Source of the DNA: Gallionella sp.
GTDB taxonomy: Bacteria > Pseudomonadota > Gammaproteobacteria > Burkholderiales > Gallionellaceae
Length of the DNA: 21,379 nucleotides
NCBI GenBank assembly: GCA_030690245.1
Contig: JAUYGW010000133.1
Coordinates: forward strand, 1 to 21,379
Direction: 5' to 3'
In this document: positions 1 through 7,337 of the stretch, piece after piece
Layout of the letters: the number at the start of each line of letters is the position of its first letter
How positions within the stretch are numbered: the stretch's first letter is position 1
Notes under the pieces: model-generated
Database searches by the model: none
Seen by the model: the letters and a program-made list of their open reading frames with translations, nothing else
What the model was told of the DNA's origin: nothing
Translations under genes and position numbers: made by a program

Positions 1-516
1 ATAGCGACCGGCGCTGCAGGGACGCAGTCCATCACCGGCGAGCGCCACCCGGATTATGCGGCCCTCGCAGGGGCCGTCGCCGAAGTCGCCGTCTGGCTCG
101 CCCAGGCGATCATCCGCGACGGCGAAGGCGCGACCAAGTTCATCACCGTGCAGGTTGAGGGTGGGAGGGACGAGGCCGAATGCAAGCAGATCGGCTACGC
201 CATCGCGCGCTCGCCGCTGGTCAAGACCGCCTTCTTCGCCTCCGACCCCAACCTCGGACGCATCCTCGCCGCGATCGGTTATGCGGGCGTGGCTGATCTC
301 GATGTCGATGTGCTCAAGCTGTATCTGGATGATGTGCTGGTCGCCGAGAATGGCGGGCGGGCTGCGAGTTACCGCGAGGAGGATGGGCAGCGGGTGATGC
401 AGCAGAGCGACATCACCATCCGCGTGGTGCTGAGTCGTGGGGCTGCTGCTGCGACATTGTGGACTTGTGATTTTTCTTACGATTATGTGAAGATTAACGC
501 GAGCTATCGCTCGTAG
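1..516 (+). CDS. argJ: ArgJ, bifunctional ornithine acetyltransferase/N-acetylglutamate synthase, C-terminal part
   Basis: The reading frame is open from the first base to a TAG at 514-516, so the gene enters from the left and only about 171 C-terminal residues are here. ArgJ moves the acetyl group from N-acetylornithine to glutamate in cyclic arginine biosynthesis in the cytoplasm. Recognisable family segments are [36 protein letters not shown] and, near the end, [12 protein letters not shown] followed by [20 protein letters not shown], which is the classical ArgJ C-terminus. This part belongs to the beta chain; the autocleavage site lies upstream of the window. The end is intact, so nothing suggests truncation apart from the window edge. 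A short GC-rich hairpin follows the stop at once. The identification is firm. Confidence 0.96.
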   Translation: MATGAAGTQSITGERHPDYAALAGAVAEVAVWLAQAIIRDGEGATKFITVQVEGGRDEAECKQIGYAIARSPLVKTAFFASDPNLGRILAAIGYAGVADLDVDVLKLYLDDVLVAENGGRAASYREEDGQRVMQQSDITIRVVLSRGAAAATLWTCDFSYDYVKINASYRS

Positions 517-534
517 GTCGGGCTTCAGCCCGAC
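517..534. repeat. Short GTCGGGC/GCCCGAC hairpin directly after argJ
   Basis: The sequence GTCGGGC-TTCA-GCCCGAC begins at the base after the argJ stop and can fold into a 7-bp stem. It has no T-run, so it is a weak candidate for an intrinsic terminator. The same arms recur at 11761-11777, so it is also a small dispersed palindrome. Confidence 0.6.
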
Positions 535-538
535 GGCT

Positions 539-852
539 GTAGGTTGGGTTGAGCGCAGCGATACCCAACAATAAAATCAACATCAACACCGCCGGGGGTT
601 GCCCGGCAGCAAGTTACCTTCTTTTGCGTCGCCAAAAGAAGGTAACCGAAGAAAAGGCGACCCCGGTTTGCCGCCCTTCGGGTGCCCTGCGTTGCTCGAC
701 TGGTCAGGCGGCTGCGGAACTCGCGCTACGCGCTCAGACATAACCAGCGACTTGGCTGGCGTCGTTTGCCAGCTTAGTCGAATGGCTAGTTGTTTCATCA
801 GTCCTCGCCGACACCCCCTGACCAGCCTCCGCTACTCGGCGGCGCACAGGGG
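539..852 (+). repeat. Left copy of a ~315-bp inverted repeat flanking the GIY-YIG gene
   Basis: This block reappears in reverse complement at 1899-2215 with only scattered differences and small indels. Shared landmarks are GGTTGAGCGCAGCGATACCC at the outer edge, GGCTGCGGAACTCGCGCTAC in the middle, and CTAGTTGTTTCATCAGTCCT towards the inner edge. It contains its own hairpin: GTTACCTTCTTTTG at 613-626 pairs with CAAAAGAAGGTAAC at 633-646. The six-frame open frames across it look like repeat translations, not genes. From memory, similar GTTACTTTC...GAAAGTAAC repeats are common between genes in proteobacteria. Bases 853-989 hold no recognisable feature. Confidence 0.85.
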
Positions 853-989
853 AGTTGGGCGGTACGCAACGAGTTGATCACAAATGGCAAACTGAACCAA
901 TGGGTGGTTTTGCGCTAAGATCTACTTCAACTTGATATTACGTTTACTTCAAGGCACGATGCGTTATCGTCGATATACGGATTAAATTC

Positions 990-1835
990 ATGCCAAGCGC
1001 GACTATTAAGATATTCCTCGTACACGGTGACGCAAAACGGCTCCGAACGGCAGAATTGTCGAACTGGACAGGCAAAGCCGTAGCTGGCCCAAGAAGTGAA
1101 TTCGATAGCGTGCTTGCCCGCGATGAATCTCACAATTCAGGTGTCTACTTTCTAACAGGCATTGATCCAGAAACTGGAACAAATACCGTATACATTGGTG
1201 AGGCTGAGTCTATTCGAGATAGGGTAAAAAGCCATCTCGATAAAGACTTCTGGAATCATATCGTTTTTATTACAAGCAAAGACGAAAATCTCACCAAGTC
1301 CCATATCAGGTATCTTGAGGGCCGCTTAATAGACCAGGCAAAGCAAGCTGGTCGTGCTCAAGTCAAAAACAGTCAAGGTGGCGGTGCGCGGTTACCGGAA
1401 TCTGACCGCGAAGACATGGAAATTTTTCTTAAAAAGATTCATCAATTGTTGCCAGTTCTTGGTGTTGAGGTATTGGTTCCAACATCAATAAAAGCTGCTG
1501 GTGCAACAGAGCTTGAGTTACTTTCATGCGAAATAAAGGGACTTAAAGCCGCCGGGCATTTAACACCAAATGGAATTGTGGTTTTCGCAGGGTCACAGGC
1601 TGTTCTAAATGAGCGTCCCTCATCTCATAAATACCCGTGGCCAGTTAATATGCGGCAAAAGCTGAAAGACGAAGGCGCCCTCACTGTGAAAACAGACCAT
1701 CTTCTATTTATGCAGGATGTCGAATTTTCAAGCCCAAGCGCAGCTGCAGCGGTAATCCACGGTGGCCATGCAAATGGCCTAACAGCATGGAAAAATAAAG
1801 ATGGCAAAAGCTTGAAAGAGCTTGAATCCATATAG
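990..1835 (+). CDS. GIY-YIG nuclease-fold protein with C-terminal DUF4357
   Basis: This is a 281-aa soluble protein. The GIY-YIG core runs from about residue 50 to 125, with GVYFLTG at 51-57 for the first motif, VYIGEA at 67-72 for the second, Arg76 in the following helix and Glu110 in YLEGRL as the probable metal-binding catalytic glutamate. The C-terminal part (about 230-275, FSSPSAAAAVIHGG...NGLTAWKN) matches the DUF4357 pattern that often follows such domains. The family cleaves DNA, but this subfamily has no settled role; restriction, defence or mobile-DNA functions are possible. The gene is visibly more AT-rich than its neighbours and sits alone between two inverted repeats, which suggests acquisition. 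The ATG at 990 has no strong ribosome binding site. Confidence 0.85.
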   Translation: MPSATIKIFLVHGDAKRLRTAELSNWTGKAVAGPRSEFDSVLARDESHNSGVYFLTGIDPETGTNTVYIGEAESIRDRVKSHLDKDFWNHIVFITSKDENLTKSHIRYLEGRLIDQAKQAGRAQVKNSQGGGARLPESDREDMEIFLKKIHQLLPVLGVEVLVPTSIKAAGATELELLSCEIKGLKAAGHLTPNGIVVFAGSQAVLNERPSSHKYPWPVNMRQKLKDEGALTVKTDHLLFMQDVEFSSPSAAAAVIHGGHANGLTAWKNKDGKSLKELESI

Positions 1836-1843
1836 TTAAGTAG

Positions 1844-1872
1844 GGTGGGCAGCTTGTTGCCCACCTTACTTC
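1844..1872 (+). terminator. Possible intrinsic terminator after the GIY-YIG gene
   Basis: GGTGGGCA (1844-1851) pairs with TGCCCACC (1858-1865) across the loop GCTTGT, and TTACTTC follows. The hairpin starts 9 bases after the stop codon. The downstream T-tract is poor, so termination is plausible but not certain. A related GGTGGGC/GCCCACC hairpin occurs at 11742-11758. Confidence 0.45.
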
Positions 1873-1898
1873 ATAGTTTTGGGGTCTTCGCTTTTCTT

Positions 1899-2215
1899 CC
1901 CCTGAGCGCCGCCGAGTAGCGCAGGCTGGTCAGGGGATTTCGGCGAGGACTGATGAAACAACTAGCCATTCGACTAAGCTGGCAAACGACGCCAGCCAAG
2001 TCGCTGGTTATGTCTGAGCGCGTAGCGCGAGTTCCGCAGCCGCCTGACCGGTCGAGCAACGCAGGGAACCGCGAAGCGGCGGCAAACCGGGGTCGCCTTT
2101 TCTTGGGTTACTTTCTTTTTGGCGAAGCAAAAGAAAGTAACTAGCTGCCGGGCTACCCCCGGCGAAGTTGATGTTGGTTTTATTGTTGGGTATCGCTGCG
2201 CTCAACCCAACCTAC
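1899..2215 (-). repeat. Right copy of the ~315-bp inverted repeat
   Basis: This is the reverse complement of 539-852, with small substitutions. Its internal hairpin is GTTACTTTCTTTT (2107-2119) with CAAAAGAAAGTAAC (2128-2141). Compared with the left copy, the C of ACC is T here and the partner G is A, so base pairing has been kept. No credible gene lies in 1873-2280. Confidence 0.85.
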
Positions 2216-2280
2216 ATGTTGAAAGAGCCAGCGCACGCTACATCGACTTTTGATCTGGCTTGAAAATCTGAAAGAGTGCG

Positions 2281-3252
2281 TTGAACAATTCCACCGAAAA
2301 CACAAAAATTGTCGAGGTCTCCGCCGCCGTCCTGCAACGCCTCGACGGCTCCTTCCTGCTTGCCCAACGCCCCCCCGACAAAATCTGGGCCGGCTACTGG
2401 GAATTTCCCGGCGGCAAGATCGAGCCTGGCGAGACGCCCTACTATGCACTGGTGCGCGAGCTGCGCGAGGAACTGGGTATCGAGGTCGAGACCGCGTATC
2501 CGTGGATCACCCGCGTGTTCACCTATCCCCATGCGACGGTGCGGCTGAATTTCTTTCGTGTGACAGAGTGGCAGGGCGGGCTGCATCCGCATGAGGGGCA
2601 GGAGTTCGCGTGGCAATCCCCTCTCTCACACGGTGGCGAAATGAGGCAGGCTCCGGTTTCTCCCATGCTGCCTGCCAACGCCCCAATCCTGCGCGCGCTG
2701 GAGCTGCCTTCGTTATATGCGATCAGTAATGCCGCGGAACTGGGGGTGGAAGAATTCCTGCGGCGGCTGGAGGTCGCGCTGGGCAACGGGCTGCGGCTGT
2801 TACAGTTGCGCGAGAAGCACCTGTCGCGCGACGAGTTGCGCGAACTGGCGCAGCGTGTGACGGCGCTGGCTCATGCGCATGGCGCGAAGGTGCTGCTTAA
2901 CGGCGATGTCGCGCTGACGCAGGAGGTGGGGGCGGACGGCGTGCAGTTGACGGCCACGCAGCTCGCCGGATTGCACGAGCGGCCGGCCGTGGATTGGTGC
3001 GCGGCTTCCTGCCACAACGCGGAGGAATTGCGCCGCGCGGAAGCGCTGGGTTGCGACTTTGCGCTGTTGAGTCCGGTGCTGCCGACATTATCGCATTCCG
3101 GTGCGCAGCATCTGGGCTGGGTGAATTTCGCGGCCATCGCGGAGGGCTCAACCATTCCGGTGTATGCGCTGGGCGGTTTGACGCATGCCGATATGCAGAC
3201 CGCATGGCGGCACGGCGCACACGGGATCAGTTTGCTGCGTCAGGCCTGGTGA
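2281..3252 (+). CDS. Nudix hydrolase (MutT type) fused to a thiamine-phosphate-synthase-like domain
   Basis: This 323-aa protein has two domains. Residues 10-130 are a MutT-like Nudix hydrolase with a complete Nudix box: Gly45, Glu51, Arg59-Glu60, Glu63-Glu64 and Gly66. This type removes oxidised nucleotides such as 8-oxo-dGTP. Residues about 135-323 resemble ThiE/TenI ([54 protein letters not shown]). The same fusion is common in betaproteobacteria; whether its ThiE half is catalytic is uncertain, and such proteins are usually annotated only as Nudix hydrolases. The start is TTG at 2281 after AAAGAG; no upstream ATG fits. The linker [20 protein letters not shown] looks a few residues longer than I expect. 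Its 3' end overlaps convergent yacG by 13 bp. Confidence 0.9.
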   Translation: MNNSTENTKIVEVSAAVLQRLDGSFLLAQRPPDKIWAGYWEFPGGKIEPGETPYYALVRELREELGIEVETAYPWITRVFTYPHATVRLNFFRVTEWQGGLHPHEGQEFAWQSPLSHGGEMRQAPVSPMLPANAPILRALELPSLYAISNAAELGVEEFLRRLEVALGNGLRLLQLREKHLSRDELRELAQRVTALAHAHGAKVLLNGDVALTQEVGADGVQLTATQLAGLHERPAVDWCAASCHNAEELRRAEALGCDFALLSPVLPTLSHSGAQHLGWVNFAAIAEGSTIPVYALGGLTHADMQTAWRHGAHGISLLRQAW

Positions 3253-3431
3253 TCAGACGGGAGCAATTCCTGTTCGCGTTGTTCGACGCGATACTCTTCG
3301 TTTGCCCATTTGCCCAGGTCGATCAGCTTGCAGCGTTCGCTGCAAAACGGGCGGAAGGGATTGCTGGTATCCCATTGATGTTCCTTGCCGCAATGCGGGC
3401 AGGTGACGATTGGCGGTGCTTTGGCTGGCAT
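3240..3431 (-). CDS. yacG: YacG, DNA gyrase inhibitor, zinc finger protein
   Basis: This is a 63-aa protein with the YacG zinc-binding pattern CPHCG (Cys11 and Cys14) and FCSERCK (second Cys pair), followed by [13 protein letters not shown]. YacG binds one zinc ion through four cysteines and inhibits DNA gyrase by contacting GyrB. The length is normal for the family. It is the last gene of the leftward cluster pilD-coaE-zapD-yacG, a common arrangement in beta- and gammaproteobacteria, starts 7 bases after the zapD stop, and runs into the 3' end of the convergent Nudix gene. Confidence 0.95.
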   Translation of the reverse strand: MPAKAPPIVTCPHCGKEHQWDTSNPFRPFCSERCKLIDLGKWANEEYRVEQREQELLPSDHQA

Positions 3432-3438
3432 TATGGCA

Positions 3439-4200
3439 TTACGAAGGAAGGCTGCAGAAGGTCAGGTCGAACGGTACATCCTGTTCGAACAGGGTGCTTT
3501 TTGCGGCATAGTTGGCGGCGATGAAGCGGATGTTGATCGCATATTTGTTTGCGCCGACCTCGGGGATGCACGCCAGTTCGCTGCTCAGGCTGACGCGCAG
3601 CATCTGCGCGACGCGCCCTCCCTGCATTTGCTGGAAAGTGCCGTGATGCGCGGTGAAGTGGAGCACCTTGCCGCTTTCGCGCAACAGGCGCAGGATGATT
3701 TCCAGACCGCTGCGCAAGGGCAGGAACGGTGCCAGCCACGCCTGCAAATTTTCGCGCCGCGTGCCGGCATCCTGTTCCTGCCAGTAGTGATAGGAAGGCA
3801 GGTCGAACTGACAGGTGCCGCCCGGCATGACGGCGCGCTGTTTGATGCCCATCAGCCATTCGTTTTCGCGCAGATGCTGGCCGGTTTTGCCGGGCATCGC
3901 GAGTATCTCTGCGGATGCTCCTTCAATCTCTGCGAGGATGGTATCCAGCGCGCCTTCGGAAATTGCAGGGTTGTTATGCAGGGCGGAGAGAGTGCGCTTC
4001 TGGCGTTCCAGTTCCTGCAACATTTCGGATTTCAGGTCGGCGCGGCTGGCGACCTCAAGGATTTCAAACAGGGTGATCAGCGCGGCATGGTGGTCCATGC
4101 CTTGTTCGTGTTCGATGAAGTGCGCCATGCGTGCGAACAAGTCCTCCAGGCGCAACAGCGTGCGCATTTTTTCGTTAAGAGGATACTCGTAGTCGATCAC
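3439..4200 (-). CDS. zapD: ZapD, FtsZ-associated cell division protein
   Basis: This is a 253-aa cytoplasmic protein of the ZapD (DUF1342, formerly YacF) family. It starts [20 protein letters not shown], the usual N-terminus, and has the family segments [15 protein letters not shown] in the middle and [12 protein letters not shown] towards the end. ZapD binds the C-terminal tail of FtsZ and bundles its filaments in the Z ring. The length agrees with the family. Its position between coaE and yacG is the conserved one and supports the identification. A gap of about 60 bp separates it from coaE, and I see no promoter there. Confidence 0.95.
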   Translation of the reverse strand: MIDYEYPLNEKMRTLLRLEDLFARMAHFIEHEQGMDHHAALITLFEILEVASRADLKSEMLQELERQKRTLSALHNNPAISEGALDTILAEIEGASAEILAMPGKTGQHLRENEWLMGIKQRAVMPGGTCQFDLPSYHYWQEQDAGTRRENLQAWLAPFLPLRSGLEIILRLLRESGKVLHFTAHHGTFQQMQGGRVAQMLRVSLSSELACIPEVGANKYAINIRFIAANYAAKSTLFEQDVPFDLTFCSLPS

Positions 4201-4260
4201 GGCGGCATGGGCGGATAATTTCAGTTGCGAAAGATATATGGGATTCCCTTATACCGTCAA

Positions 4261-4866
4261 TTACTGTTTTGTGTTTTTCGCATAACGTTCATGCAGCGCG
4301 GCAACCTGCACGGCCAGGTTGTCCAGCCCGGCATCGTTGCGGATGACATCGTCGGCCAATTGCAGCCGTTCGGCGCGCGGGGTTTGCCGCGCGATGATGG
4401 CGCGCACTTCCGCTTCGCTCATGCGGCTGCGCCCGATGACGCGCGCGATCTGGGTGTTTTCATCGCAATCCACCACCAGCACGCGCTGCACCATCTGCCG
4501 GAAGGTGCGGCTTTCGGGCAGCAGCGGCACGATGACAAGAATGTAGGGCTTGGCCTGCAATTGCGGCAACTGTGCCTTGGCCTGTTCGAATATCAGCGGG
4601 TGCAGGATATGCTCCAGCCGTTGTTTGGCGGCGGCATCCGAAAAGATCAGCGCGCGCATCCTGGCACGATTCAGTGCGCCGTCATCCGTGAGGGATTCGT
4701 CGCCGAAGGCGGCGCGGATCGCCGCGATGGCTTCGCCGCCGGCTTGCGTCAGCTGGTGGGCGATGGCGTCCGTATCGATGATGCCCGCGCCATGCTCCGC
4801 GAACAGCGTGGCGACGGTGCTCTTGCCGCTGCCGATCCCGCCGGTGAGTCCGATGCAGGTGCTCAT
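4261..4866 (-). CDS. coaE: Dephospho-CoA kinase
   Basis: This is a 201-aa cytoplasmic kinase that phosphorylates the 3'-OH of dephospho-CoA in the last step of coenzyme A synthesis. It begins STCIGLTGGIGSGKSTVATL, which contains the P-loop GGIGSGKS; DTDAIAHQL follows, and LVIVPLLPES and QIARVIGRSRMSEAEVRAII provide the lid region. I take the ATG at 4866, not the longer frame from 4926, because the P-loop begins at residue 8 in the usual place and the extra 20 residues would be translated from a palindromic repeat. AGGA lies just upstream of this ATG and is inside one arm of that repeat, so the ribosome binding site could be sequestered by folding. Confidence 0.96.
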   Translation of the reverse strand: MSTCIGLTGGIGSGKSTVATLFAEHGAGIIDTDAIAHQLTQAGGEAIAAIRAAFGDESLTDDGALNRARMRALIFSDAAAKQRLEHILHPLIFEQAKAQLPQLQAKPYILVIVPLLPESRTFRQMVQRVLVVDCDENTQIARVIGRSRMSEAEVRAIIARQTPRAERLQLADDVIRNDAGLDNLAVQVAALHERYAKNTKQ

Positions 4867-4989
4867 TCCAATCCTATTTCGAAGGTCAAACAAGGCGGCG
4901 ACGAGCGAGCGACACGGACAGTGCATTTGGCACGGCTAGGAGTGAGCAAGGAAGCCAACGCAGTTTCACCGATGAAATAGGATTGGAAT
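4865..4989. repeat. Intra-operon palindromic element B (pilD-coaE gap)
   Basis: The outer arms ATTCCAATCCTATTTC (4865-4880) and GAAATAGGATTGGAAT (4974-4989) are a perfect 16-bp inverted repeat. A small hairpin GTGC-ATTTG-GCAC (4921-4933) lies exactly at the centre, 40 bases from each arm. The element fills the whole gap: one end touches the pilD stop codon and the other overlaps the coaE start and its ribosome binding site. It has the same design as the elements at 15897-16016 and 17619-17766. Confidence 0.8.
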
Positions 4990-5858
4990 CATGGGGCGGC
5001 GAGTAATTGCAAATAGCTTTGTGTCAGTGTTTGCCCCCAGAACAATGCGATCAGCCCGCCGCCCGCCAGATACGGGCCAAACGGGATGGGGATGTTGCGG
5101 CCATGCTTGGCCGCGACAATCAGGGTAATGCCGACCACCGCGCCCACTATAGAGGACAGCATGATGATGAGCGGCAACATTTGCCAGCCCATCCAGGCGC
5201 CCAGCGCGGCGAGCAGTTTGAAATCGCCGTAGCCCATGCCTTCCTTGCCGGTGGCAAGCTTGAACAGCCAGTACACACACCATAGCGCGAGATAACCGAA
5301 CACCGCGCCCAGCACCGCGCTGTACAAATCGGTAAAGGTGCCGGACAGGTTGAACAGCAGGCCCGCCCAGAGCAGCGGAAGGGTGATGTCGTCCGGCAGT
5401 AGTTGCGTGTCGAAATCGATCGCCGTGAGTGCCAGCAATGCCCAGATGAGCAGCAACGCGCCGGCTGCCGCCCAGCCGAAGCCGAAGTGCCAGGCCGCAA
5501 ATCCGCACAGCAGGCCGCTGATCGCCTCGATGACCGGATAGCGCGGCGAGATGGCCGCGCCGCAGCCCTTGCACTTGCCGCGCAACAGCAGGTAACTGAT
5601 GACGGGAATGTTTTCCCACGCGCTGATGGCGTGATTGCAATGCGGGCAGGCGGAGCGCGGGACAACGAGATTGTAGGCGGGGGCGGCAACCGGTTCCTCG
5701 CCGCGCAGATCGGCGCATTGTTGCTGCCAGCCCAGCTCCAGCATTTTCGGCAAGCGGTGGATCACCACGTTCAAGAAGCTGCCGACCATCAGCCCGAGAA
5801 ATAGGCACACGCCAATGAACGCGGCGGGAACCGCTTGCAGGAGTTCCAGGAAACTCAT
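4989..5858 (-). CDS. pilD: PilD, type IV prepilin leader peptidase/N-methyltransferase
   Basis: This is a 289-aa polytopic inner-membrane protein. PilD cleaves the leader of prepilins and methylates the new N-terminal residue. The N-terminal cytoplasmic loop carries the CPHC...CKGC zinc pattern (Cys71, Cys74, Cys96, Cys99). The two aspartates of the aspartyl protease site are visible: Asp148 in AIDFDTQLLPD and Asp212 in GYGDFK. Hydrophobic segments run through the rest of the protein, and FLGLMVGSFLNVVIHRLP at the start is typical. It lies downstream of pilC with a 106-bp gap that contains a short tandem repeat. The stop codon overlaps palindromic element B by one base. Confidence 0.96.
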   Translation of the reverse strand: MSFLELLQAVPAAFIGVCLFLGLMVGSFLNVVIHRLPKMLELGWQQQCADLRGEEPVAAPAYNLVVPRSACPHCNHAISAWENIPVISYLLLRGKCKGCGAAISPRYPVIEAISGLLCGFAAWHFGFGWAAAGALLLIWALLALTAIDFDTQLLPDDITLPLLWAGLLFNLSGTFTDLYSAVLGAVFGYLALWCVYWLFKLATGKEGMGYGDFKLLAALGAWMGWQMLPLIIMLSSIVGAVVGITLIVAAKHGRNIPIPFGPYLAGGGLIALFWGQTLTQSYLQLLAAP

Positions 5859-5925
5859 TGGGGGGATCGAGGAGCGGGGATAGTGGATCGAGGGAGATGT
5901 AATGCCAAGTGAGAAACCGGGTGCC

Positions 5926-5953
5926 CTCGCTCCTCGCTCCTCGCTCCTCGCTC
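5926..5953. repeat. Four tandem copies of the 7-bp unit CTCGCTC
   Basis: In the gap between pilC and pilD (5859-5964) the unit CTCGCTC occurs four times in a row without change. Short runs like this are prone to slippage. Imperfect GAGCGGGGA/GATCGAGGG sequence at 5865-5895 is roughly complementary, so the spacer may fold. I see no gene in this gap. Confidence 0.7.
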
Positions 5954-5964
5954 CTGTTTCTTCG

Positions 5965-7182
5965 TCATACCACCTGGCCCATCTTGAAGATCGGCAGGTA
6001 CATCGCGATCACCATGCCGCCGATCAGCGTGCCGAGCACCACCATGATGATCGGCTCCATCAGGCTGGACAGCGCCTCCACCGCGTCGTCCACTTCGGCC
6101 TCGTAGAAATCGGCCACCTTGCTCAGCATCGCATCCAGTGAGCCGGCCTCTTCGCCGATTGCCACCATTTGCAGCACCATGCTCGGGAACACTTCGGTAT
6201 TCTGCATGGCCACGGTCAGGCTGTTGCCGGTGGTGACCTCGCGCTGGATATATTTTGTGGCATCGAAATAGACCGCATTGCCCGCAGCTCCCGCCACCGA
6301 ATCGAAGGCCTCGACTAACGGCACGCCGGCGGCGAACATGGTGGCGAGCGTGCGGCTCCAGCGCGCGATGCTGGCCTTGCGGATCAGTTCGCCGAAAATG
6401 GGCAGCTTCAGCATCAGTCGATCCATGACCGACTGCATCTTTTTGCTGCGCTTCCAGAAATAAAAGAAGGTGTAAAAGCCGCCGCCGATCCCGCCGAAAA
6501 TCAACCACCAGTAGGTCACGAAGACTTTTGAGATGGCCATGACGACCAGGGTCGGCCCCGGTAAATCTGCGCCAAAACTGGAAAACAATTCCTCGAACGC
6601 GGGGATCACGAAAATCATGATCACGGCGGTGATGACGAAGGCGATAACGACGATGGAAATCGGGTAGAACAACGCCGATTTGATCTTGCTCTTGATGGCC
6701 TGGATTTTTTCCTTGTAGGTCGCCAGCCGGTCCAGCAGGCTGTCCAGGATGCCCGCAGCCTCGCCCGCGCCGATCAGGTTGCAATACAGTTCATCGAAAT
6801 ACAGCGGGTATTTTTTGAAAGCCTGCTGCAGGCTGCTGCCGGTTTCCACGTCGGTTTTGATGTCGAACAGCAGTCGCGCCACGGAGGGGTTGCTGTGCCC
6901 CTTGCCGACGATGTCGAATGCCTGCAACAGCGGCACGCCGGATTTCATCATGGTGGCAAGCTGGCGGGTGAACAGCGAGATATCTTTTTCGGAGACTTTT
7001 TGAGTGCTGCCACGCAGTTTTTTTACCTTTGAGACATTGATACCCTGACGGCGCAGGTGGGCGGACACGCTGGCCTCGCCGGGCGCGCGCATCTCGCCTT
7101 TGACCCGCTTGCCGGTTTTGTCCTTGCCTTCCCAGAGATAGGAAAATTCTTTTGCCTTCGCGGCTTTCGGTGCAACAGCCAT
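5965..7182 (-). CDS. pilC: PilC, type IV pilus inner-membrane platform protein
   Basis: This is a 405-aa member of the PilC/GspF family. After a soluble N-terminus (KEFSYLWEGKDKTGKRVKGE) come two repeated T2SF domains, about 75-200 and 280-400, each with the pattern F.rqLatm...GvpLl.af: FTRQLATMMKSGVPLLQAFD, then WSRTLATMFAAGVPLVEAFD. Three membrane segments are visible (about 175-200, 220-245 and near the end, MVVLGTLIGGMVIAMYLPIF). It is the platform for the pilus motor. The ATG at 7182 follows AAGGGAGA, a good ribosome binding site. pilB is not next to it here; a CorC-like gene lies upstream. The last residues GQVV end at a normal position. Confidence 0.96.
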   Translation of the reverse strand: MAVAPKAAKAKEFSYLWEGKDKTGKRVKGEMRAPGEASVSAHLRRQGINVSKVKKLRGSTQKVSEKDISLFTRQLATMMKSGVPLLQAFDIVGKGHSNPSVARLLFDIKTDVETGSSLQQAFKKYPLYFDELYCNLIGAGEAAGILDSLLDRLATYKEKIQAIKSKIKSALFYPISIVVIAFVITAVIMIFVIPAFEELFSSFGADLPGPTLVVMAISKVFVTYWWLIFGGIGGGFYTFFYFWKRSKKMQSVMDRLMLKLPIFGELIRKASIARWSRTLATMFAAGVPLVEAFDSVAGAAGNAVYFDATKYIQREVTTGNSLTVAMQNTEVFPSMVLQMVAIGEEAGSLDAMLSKVADFYEAEVDDAVEALSSLMEPIIMVVLGTLIGGMVIAMYLPIFKMGQVV

Positions 7183-7261
7183 AGGGTCTCCCTTGGGTCA
7201 CTCTCTAATATATTGACGGGCATGATGCCGAGCTTTATGCATCTTGTAAAGCTGAAGTGGA

Positions 7262-7337
7262 GAGTGGTAAGTAGTCAGTAGTGAGTGGAAAAACACGCCC
7301 CACTGGCTACTTACCACTGACTACTCACCACTCCCTA
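7262..7337. repeat. Inverted repeat in the gap between the CorC-like gene and pilC
   Basis: GTGGTAAGTAGTCAGTAGTG on the plus strand (from 7264) is mirrored on the other strand by the related text in CTACTTACCACTGACTACTC (7307-7326). The last bases reach the stop codon of the CorC-like gene at 7335. The repeat could act as a terminator-like structure or be a dispersed intergenic repeat. The rest of 7183-7261 shows no feature apart from the pilC ribosome binding site. Confidence 0.6.

Noticed and set aside
549..877. Short open frames in the left repeat (and their mirror at 1871-2205)
   Set aside because: They are translated from the repeat itself, on both strands, and have no ribosome binding site.
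5926..5953. CRISPR-like array
   Set aside because: The unit is only 7 bp with no spacers; it is a simple tandem repeat.
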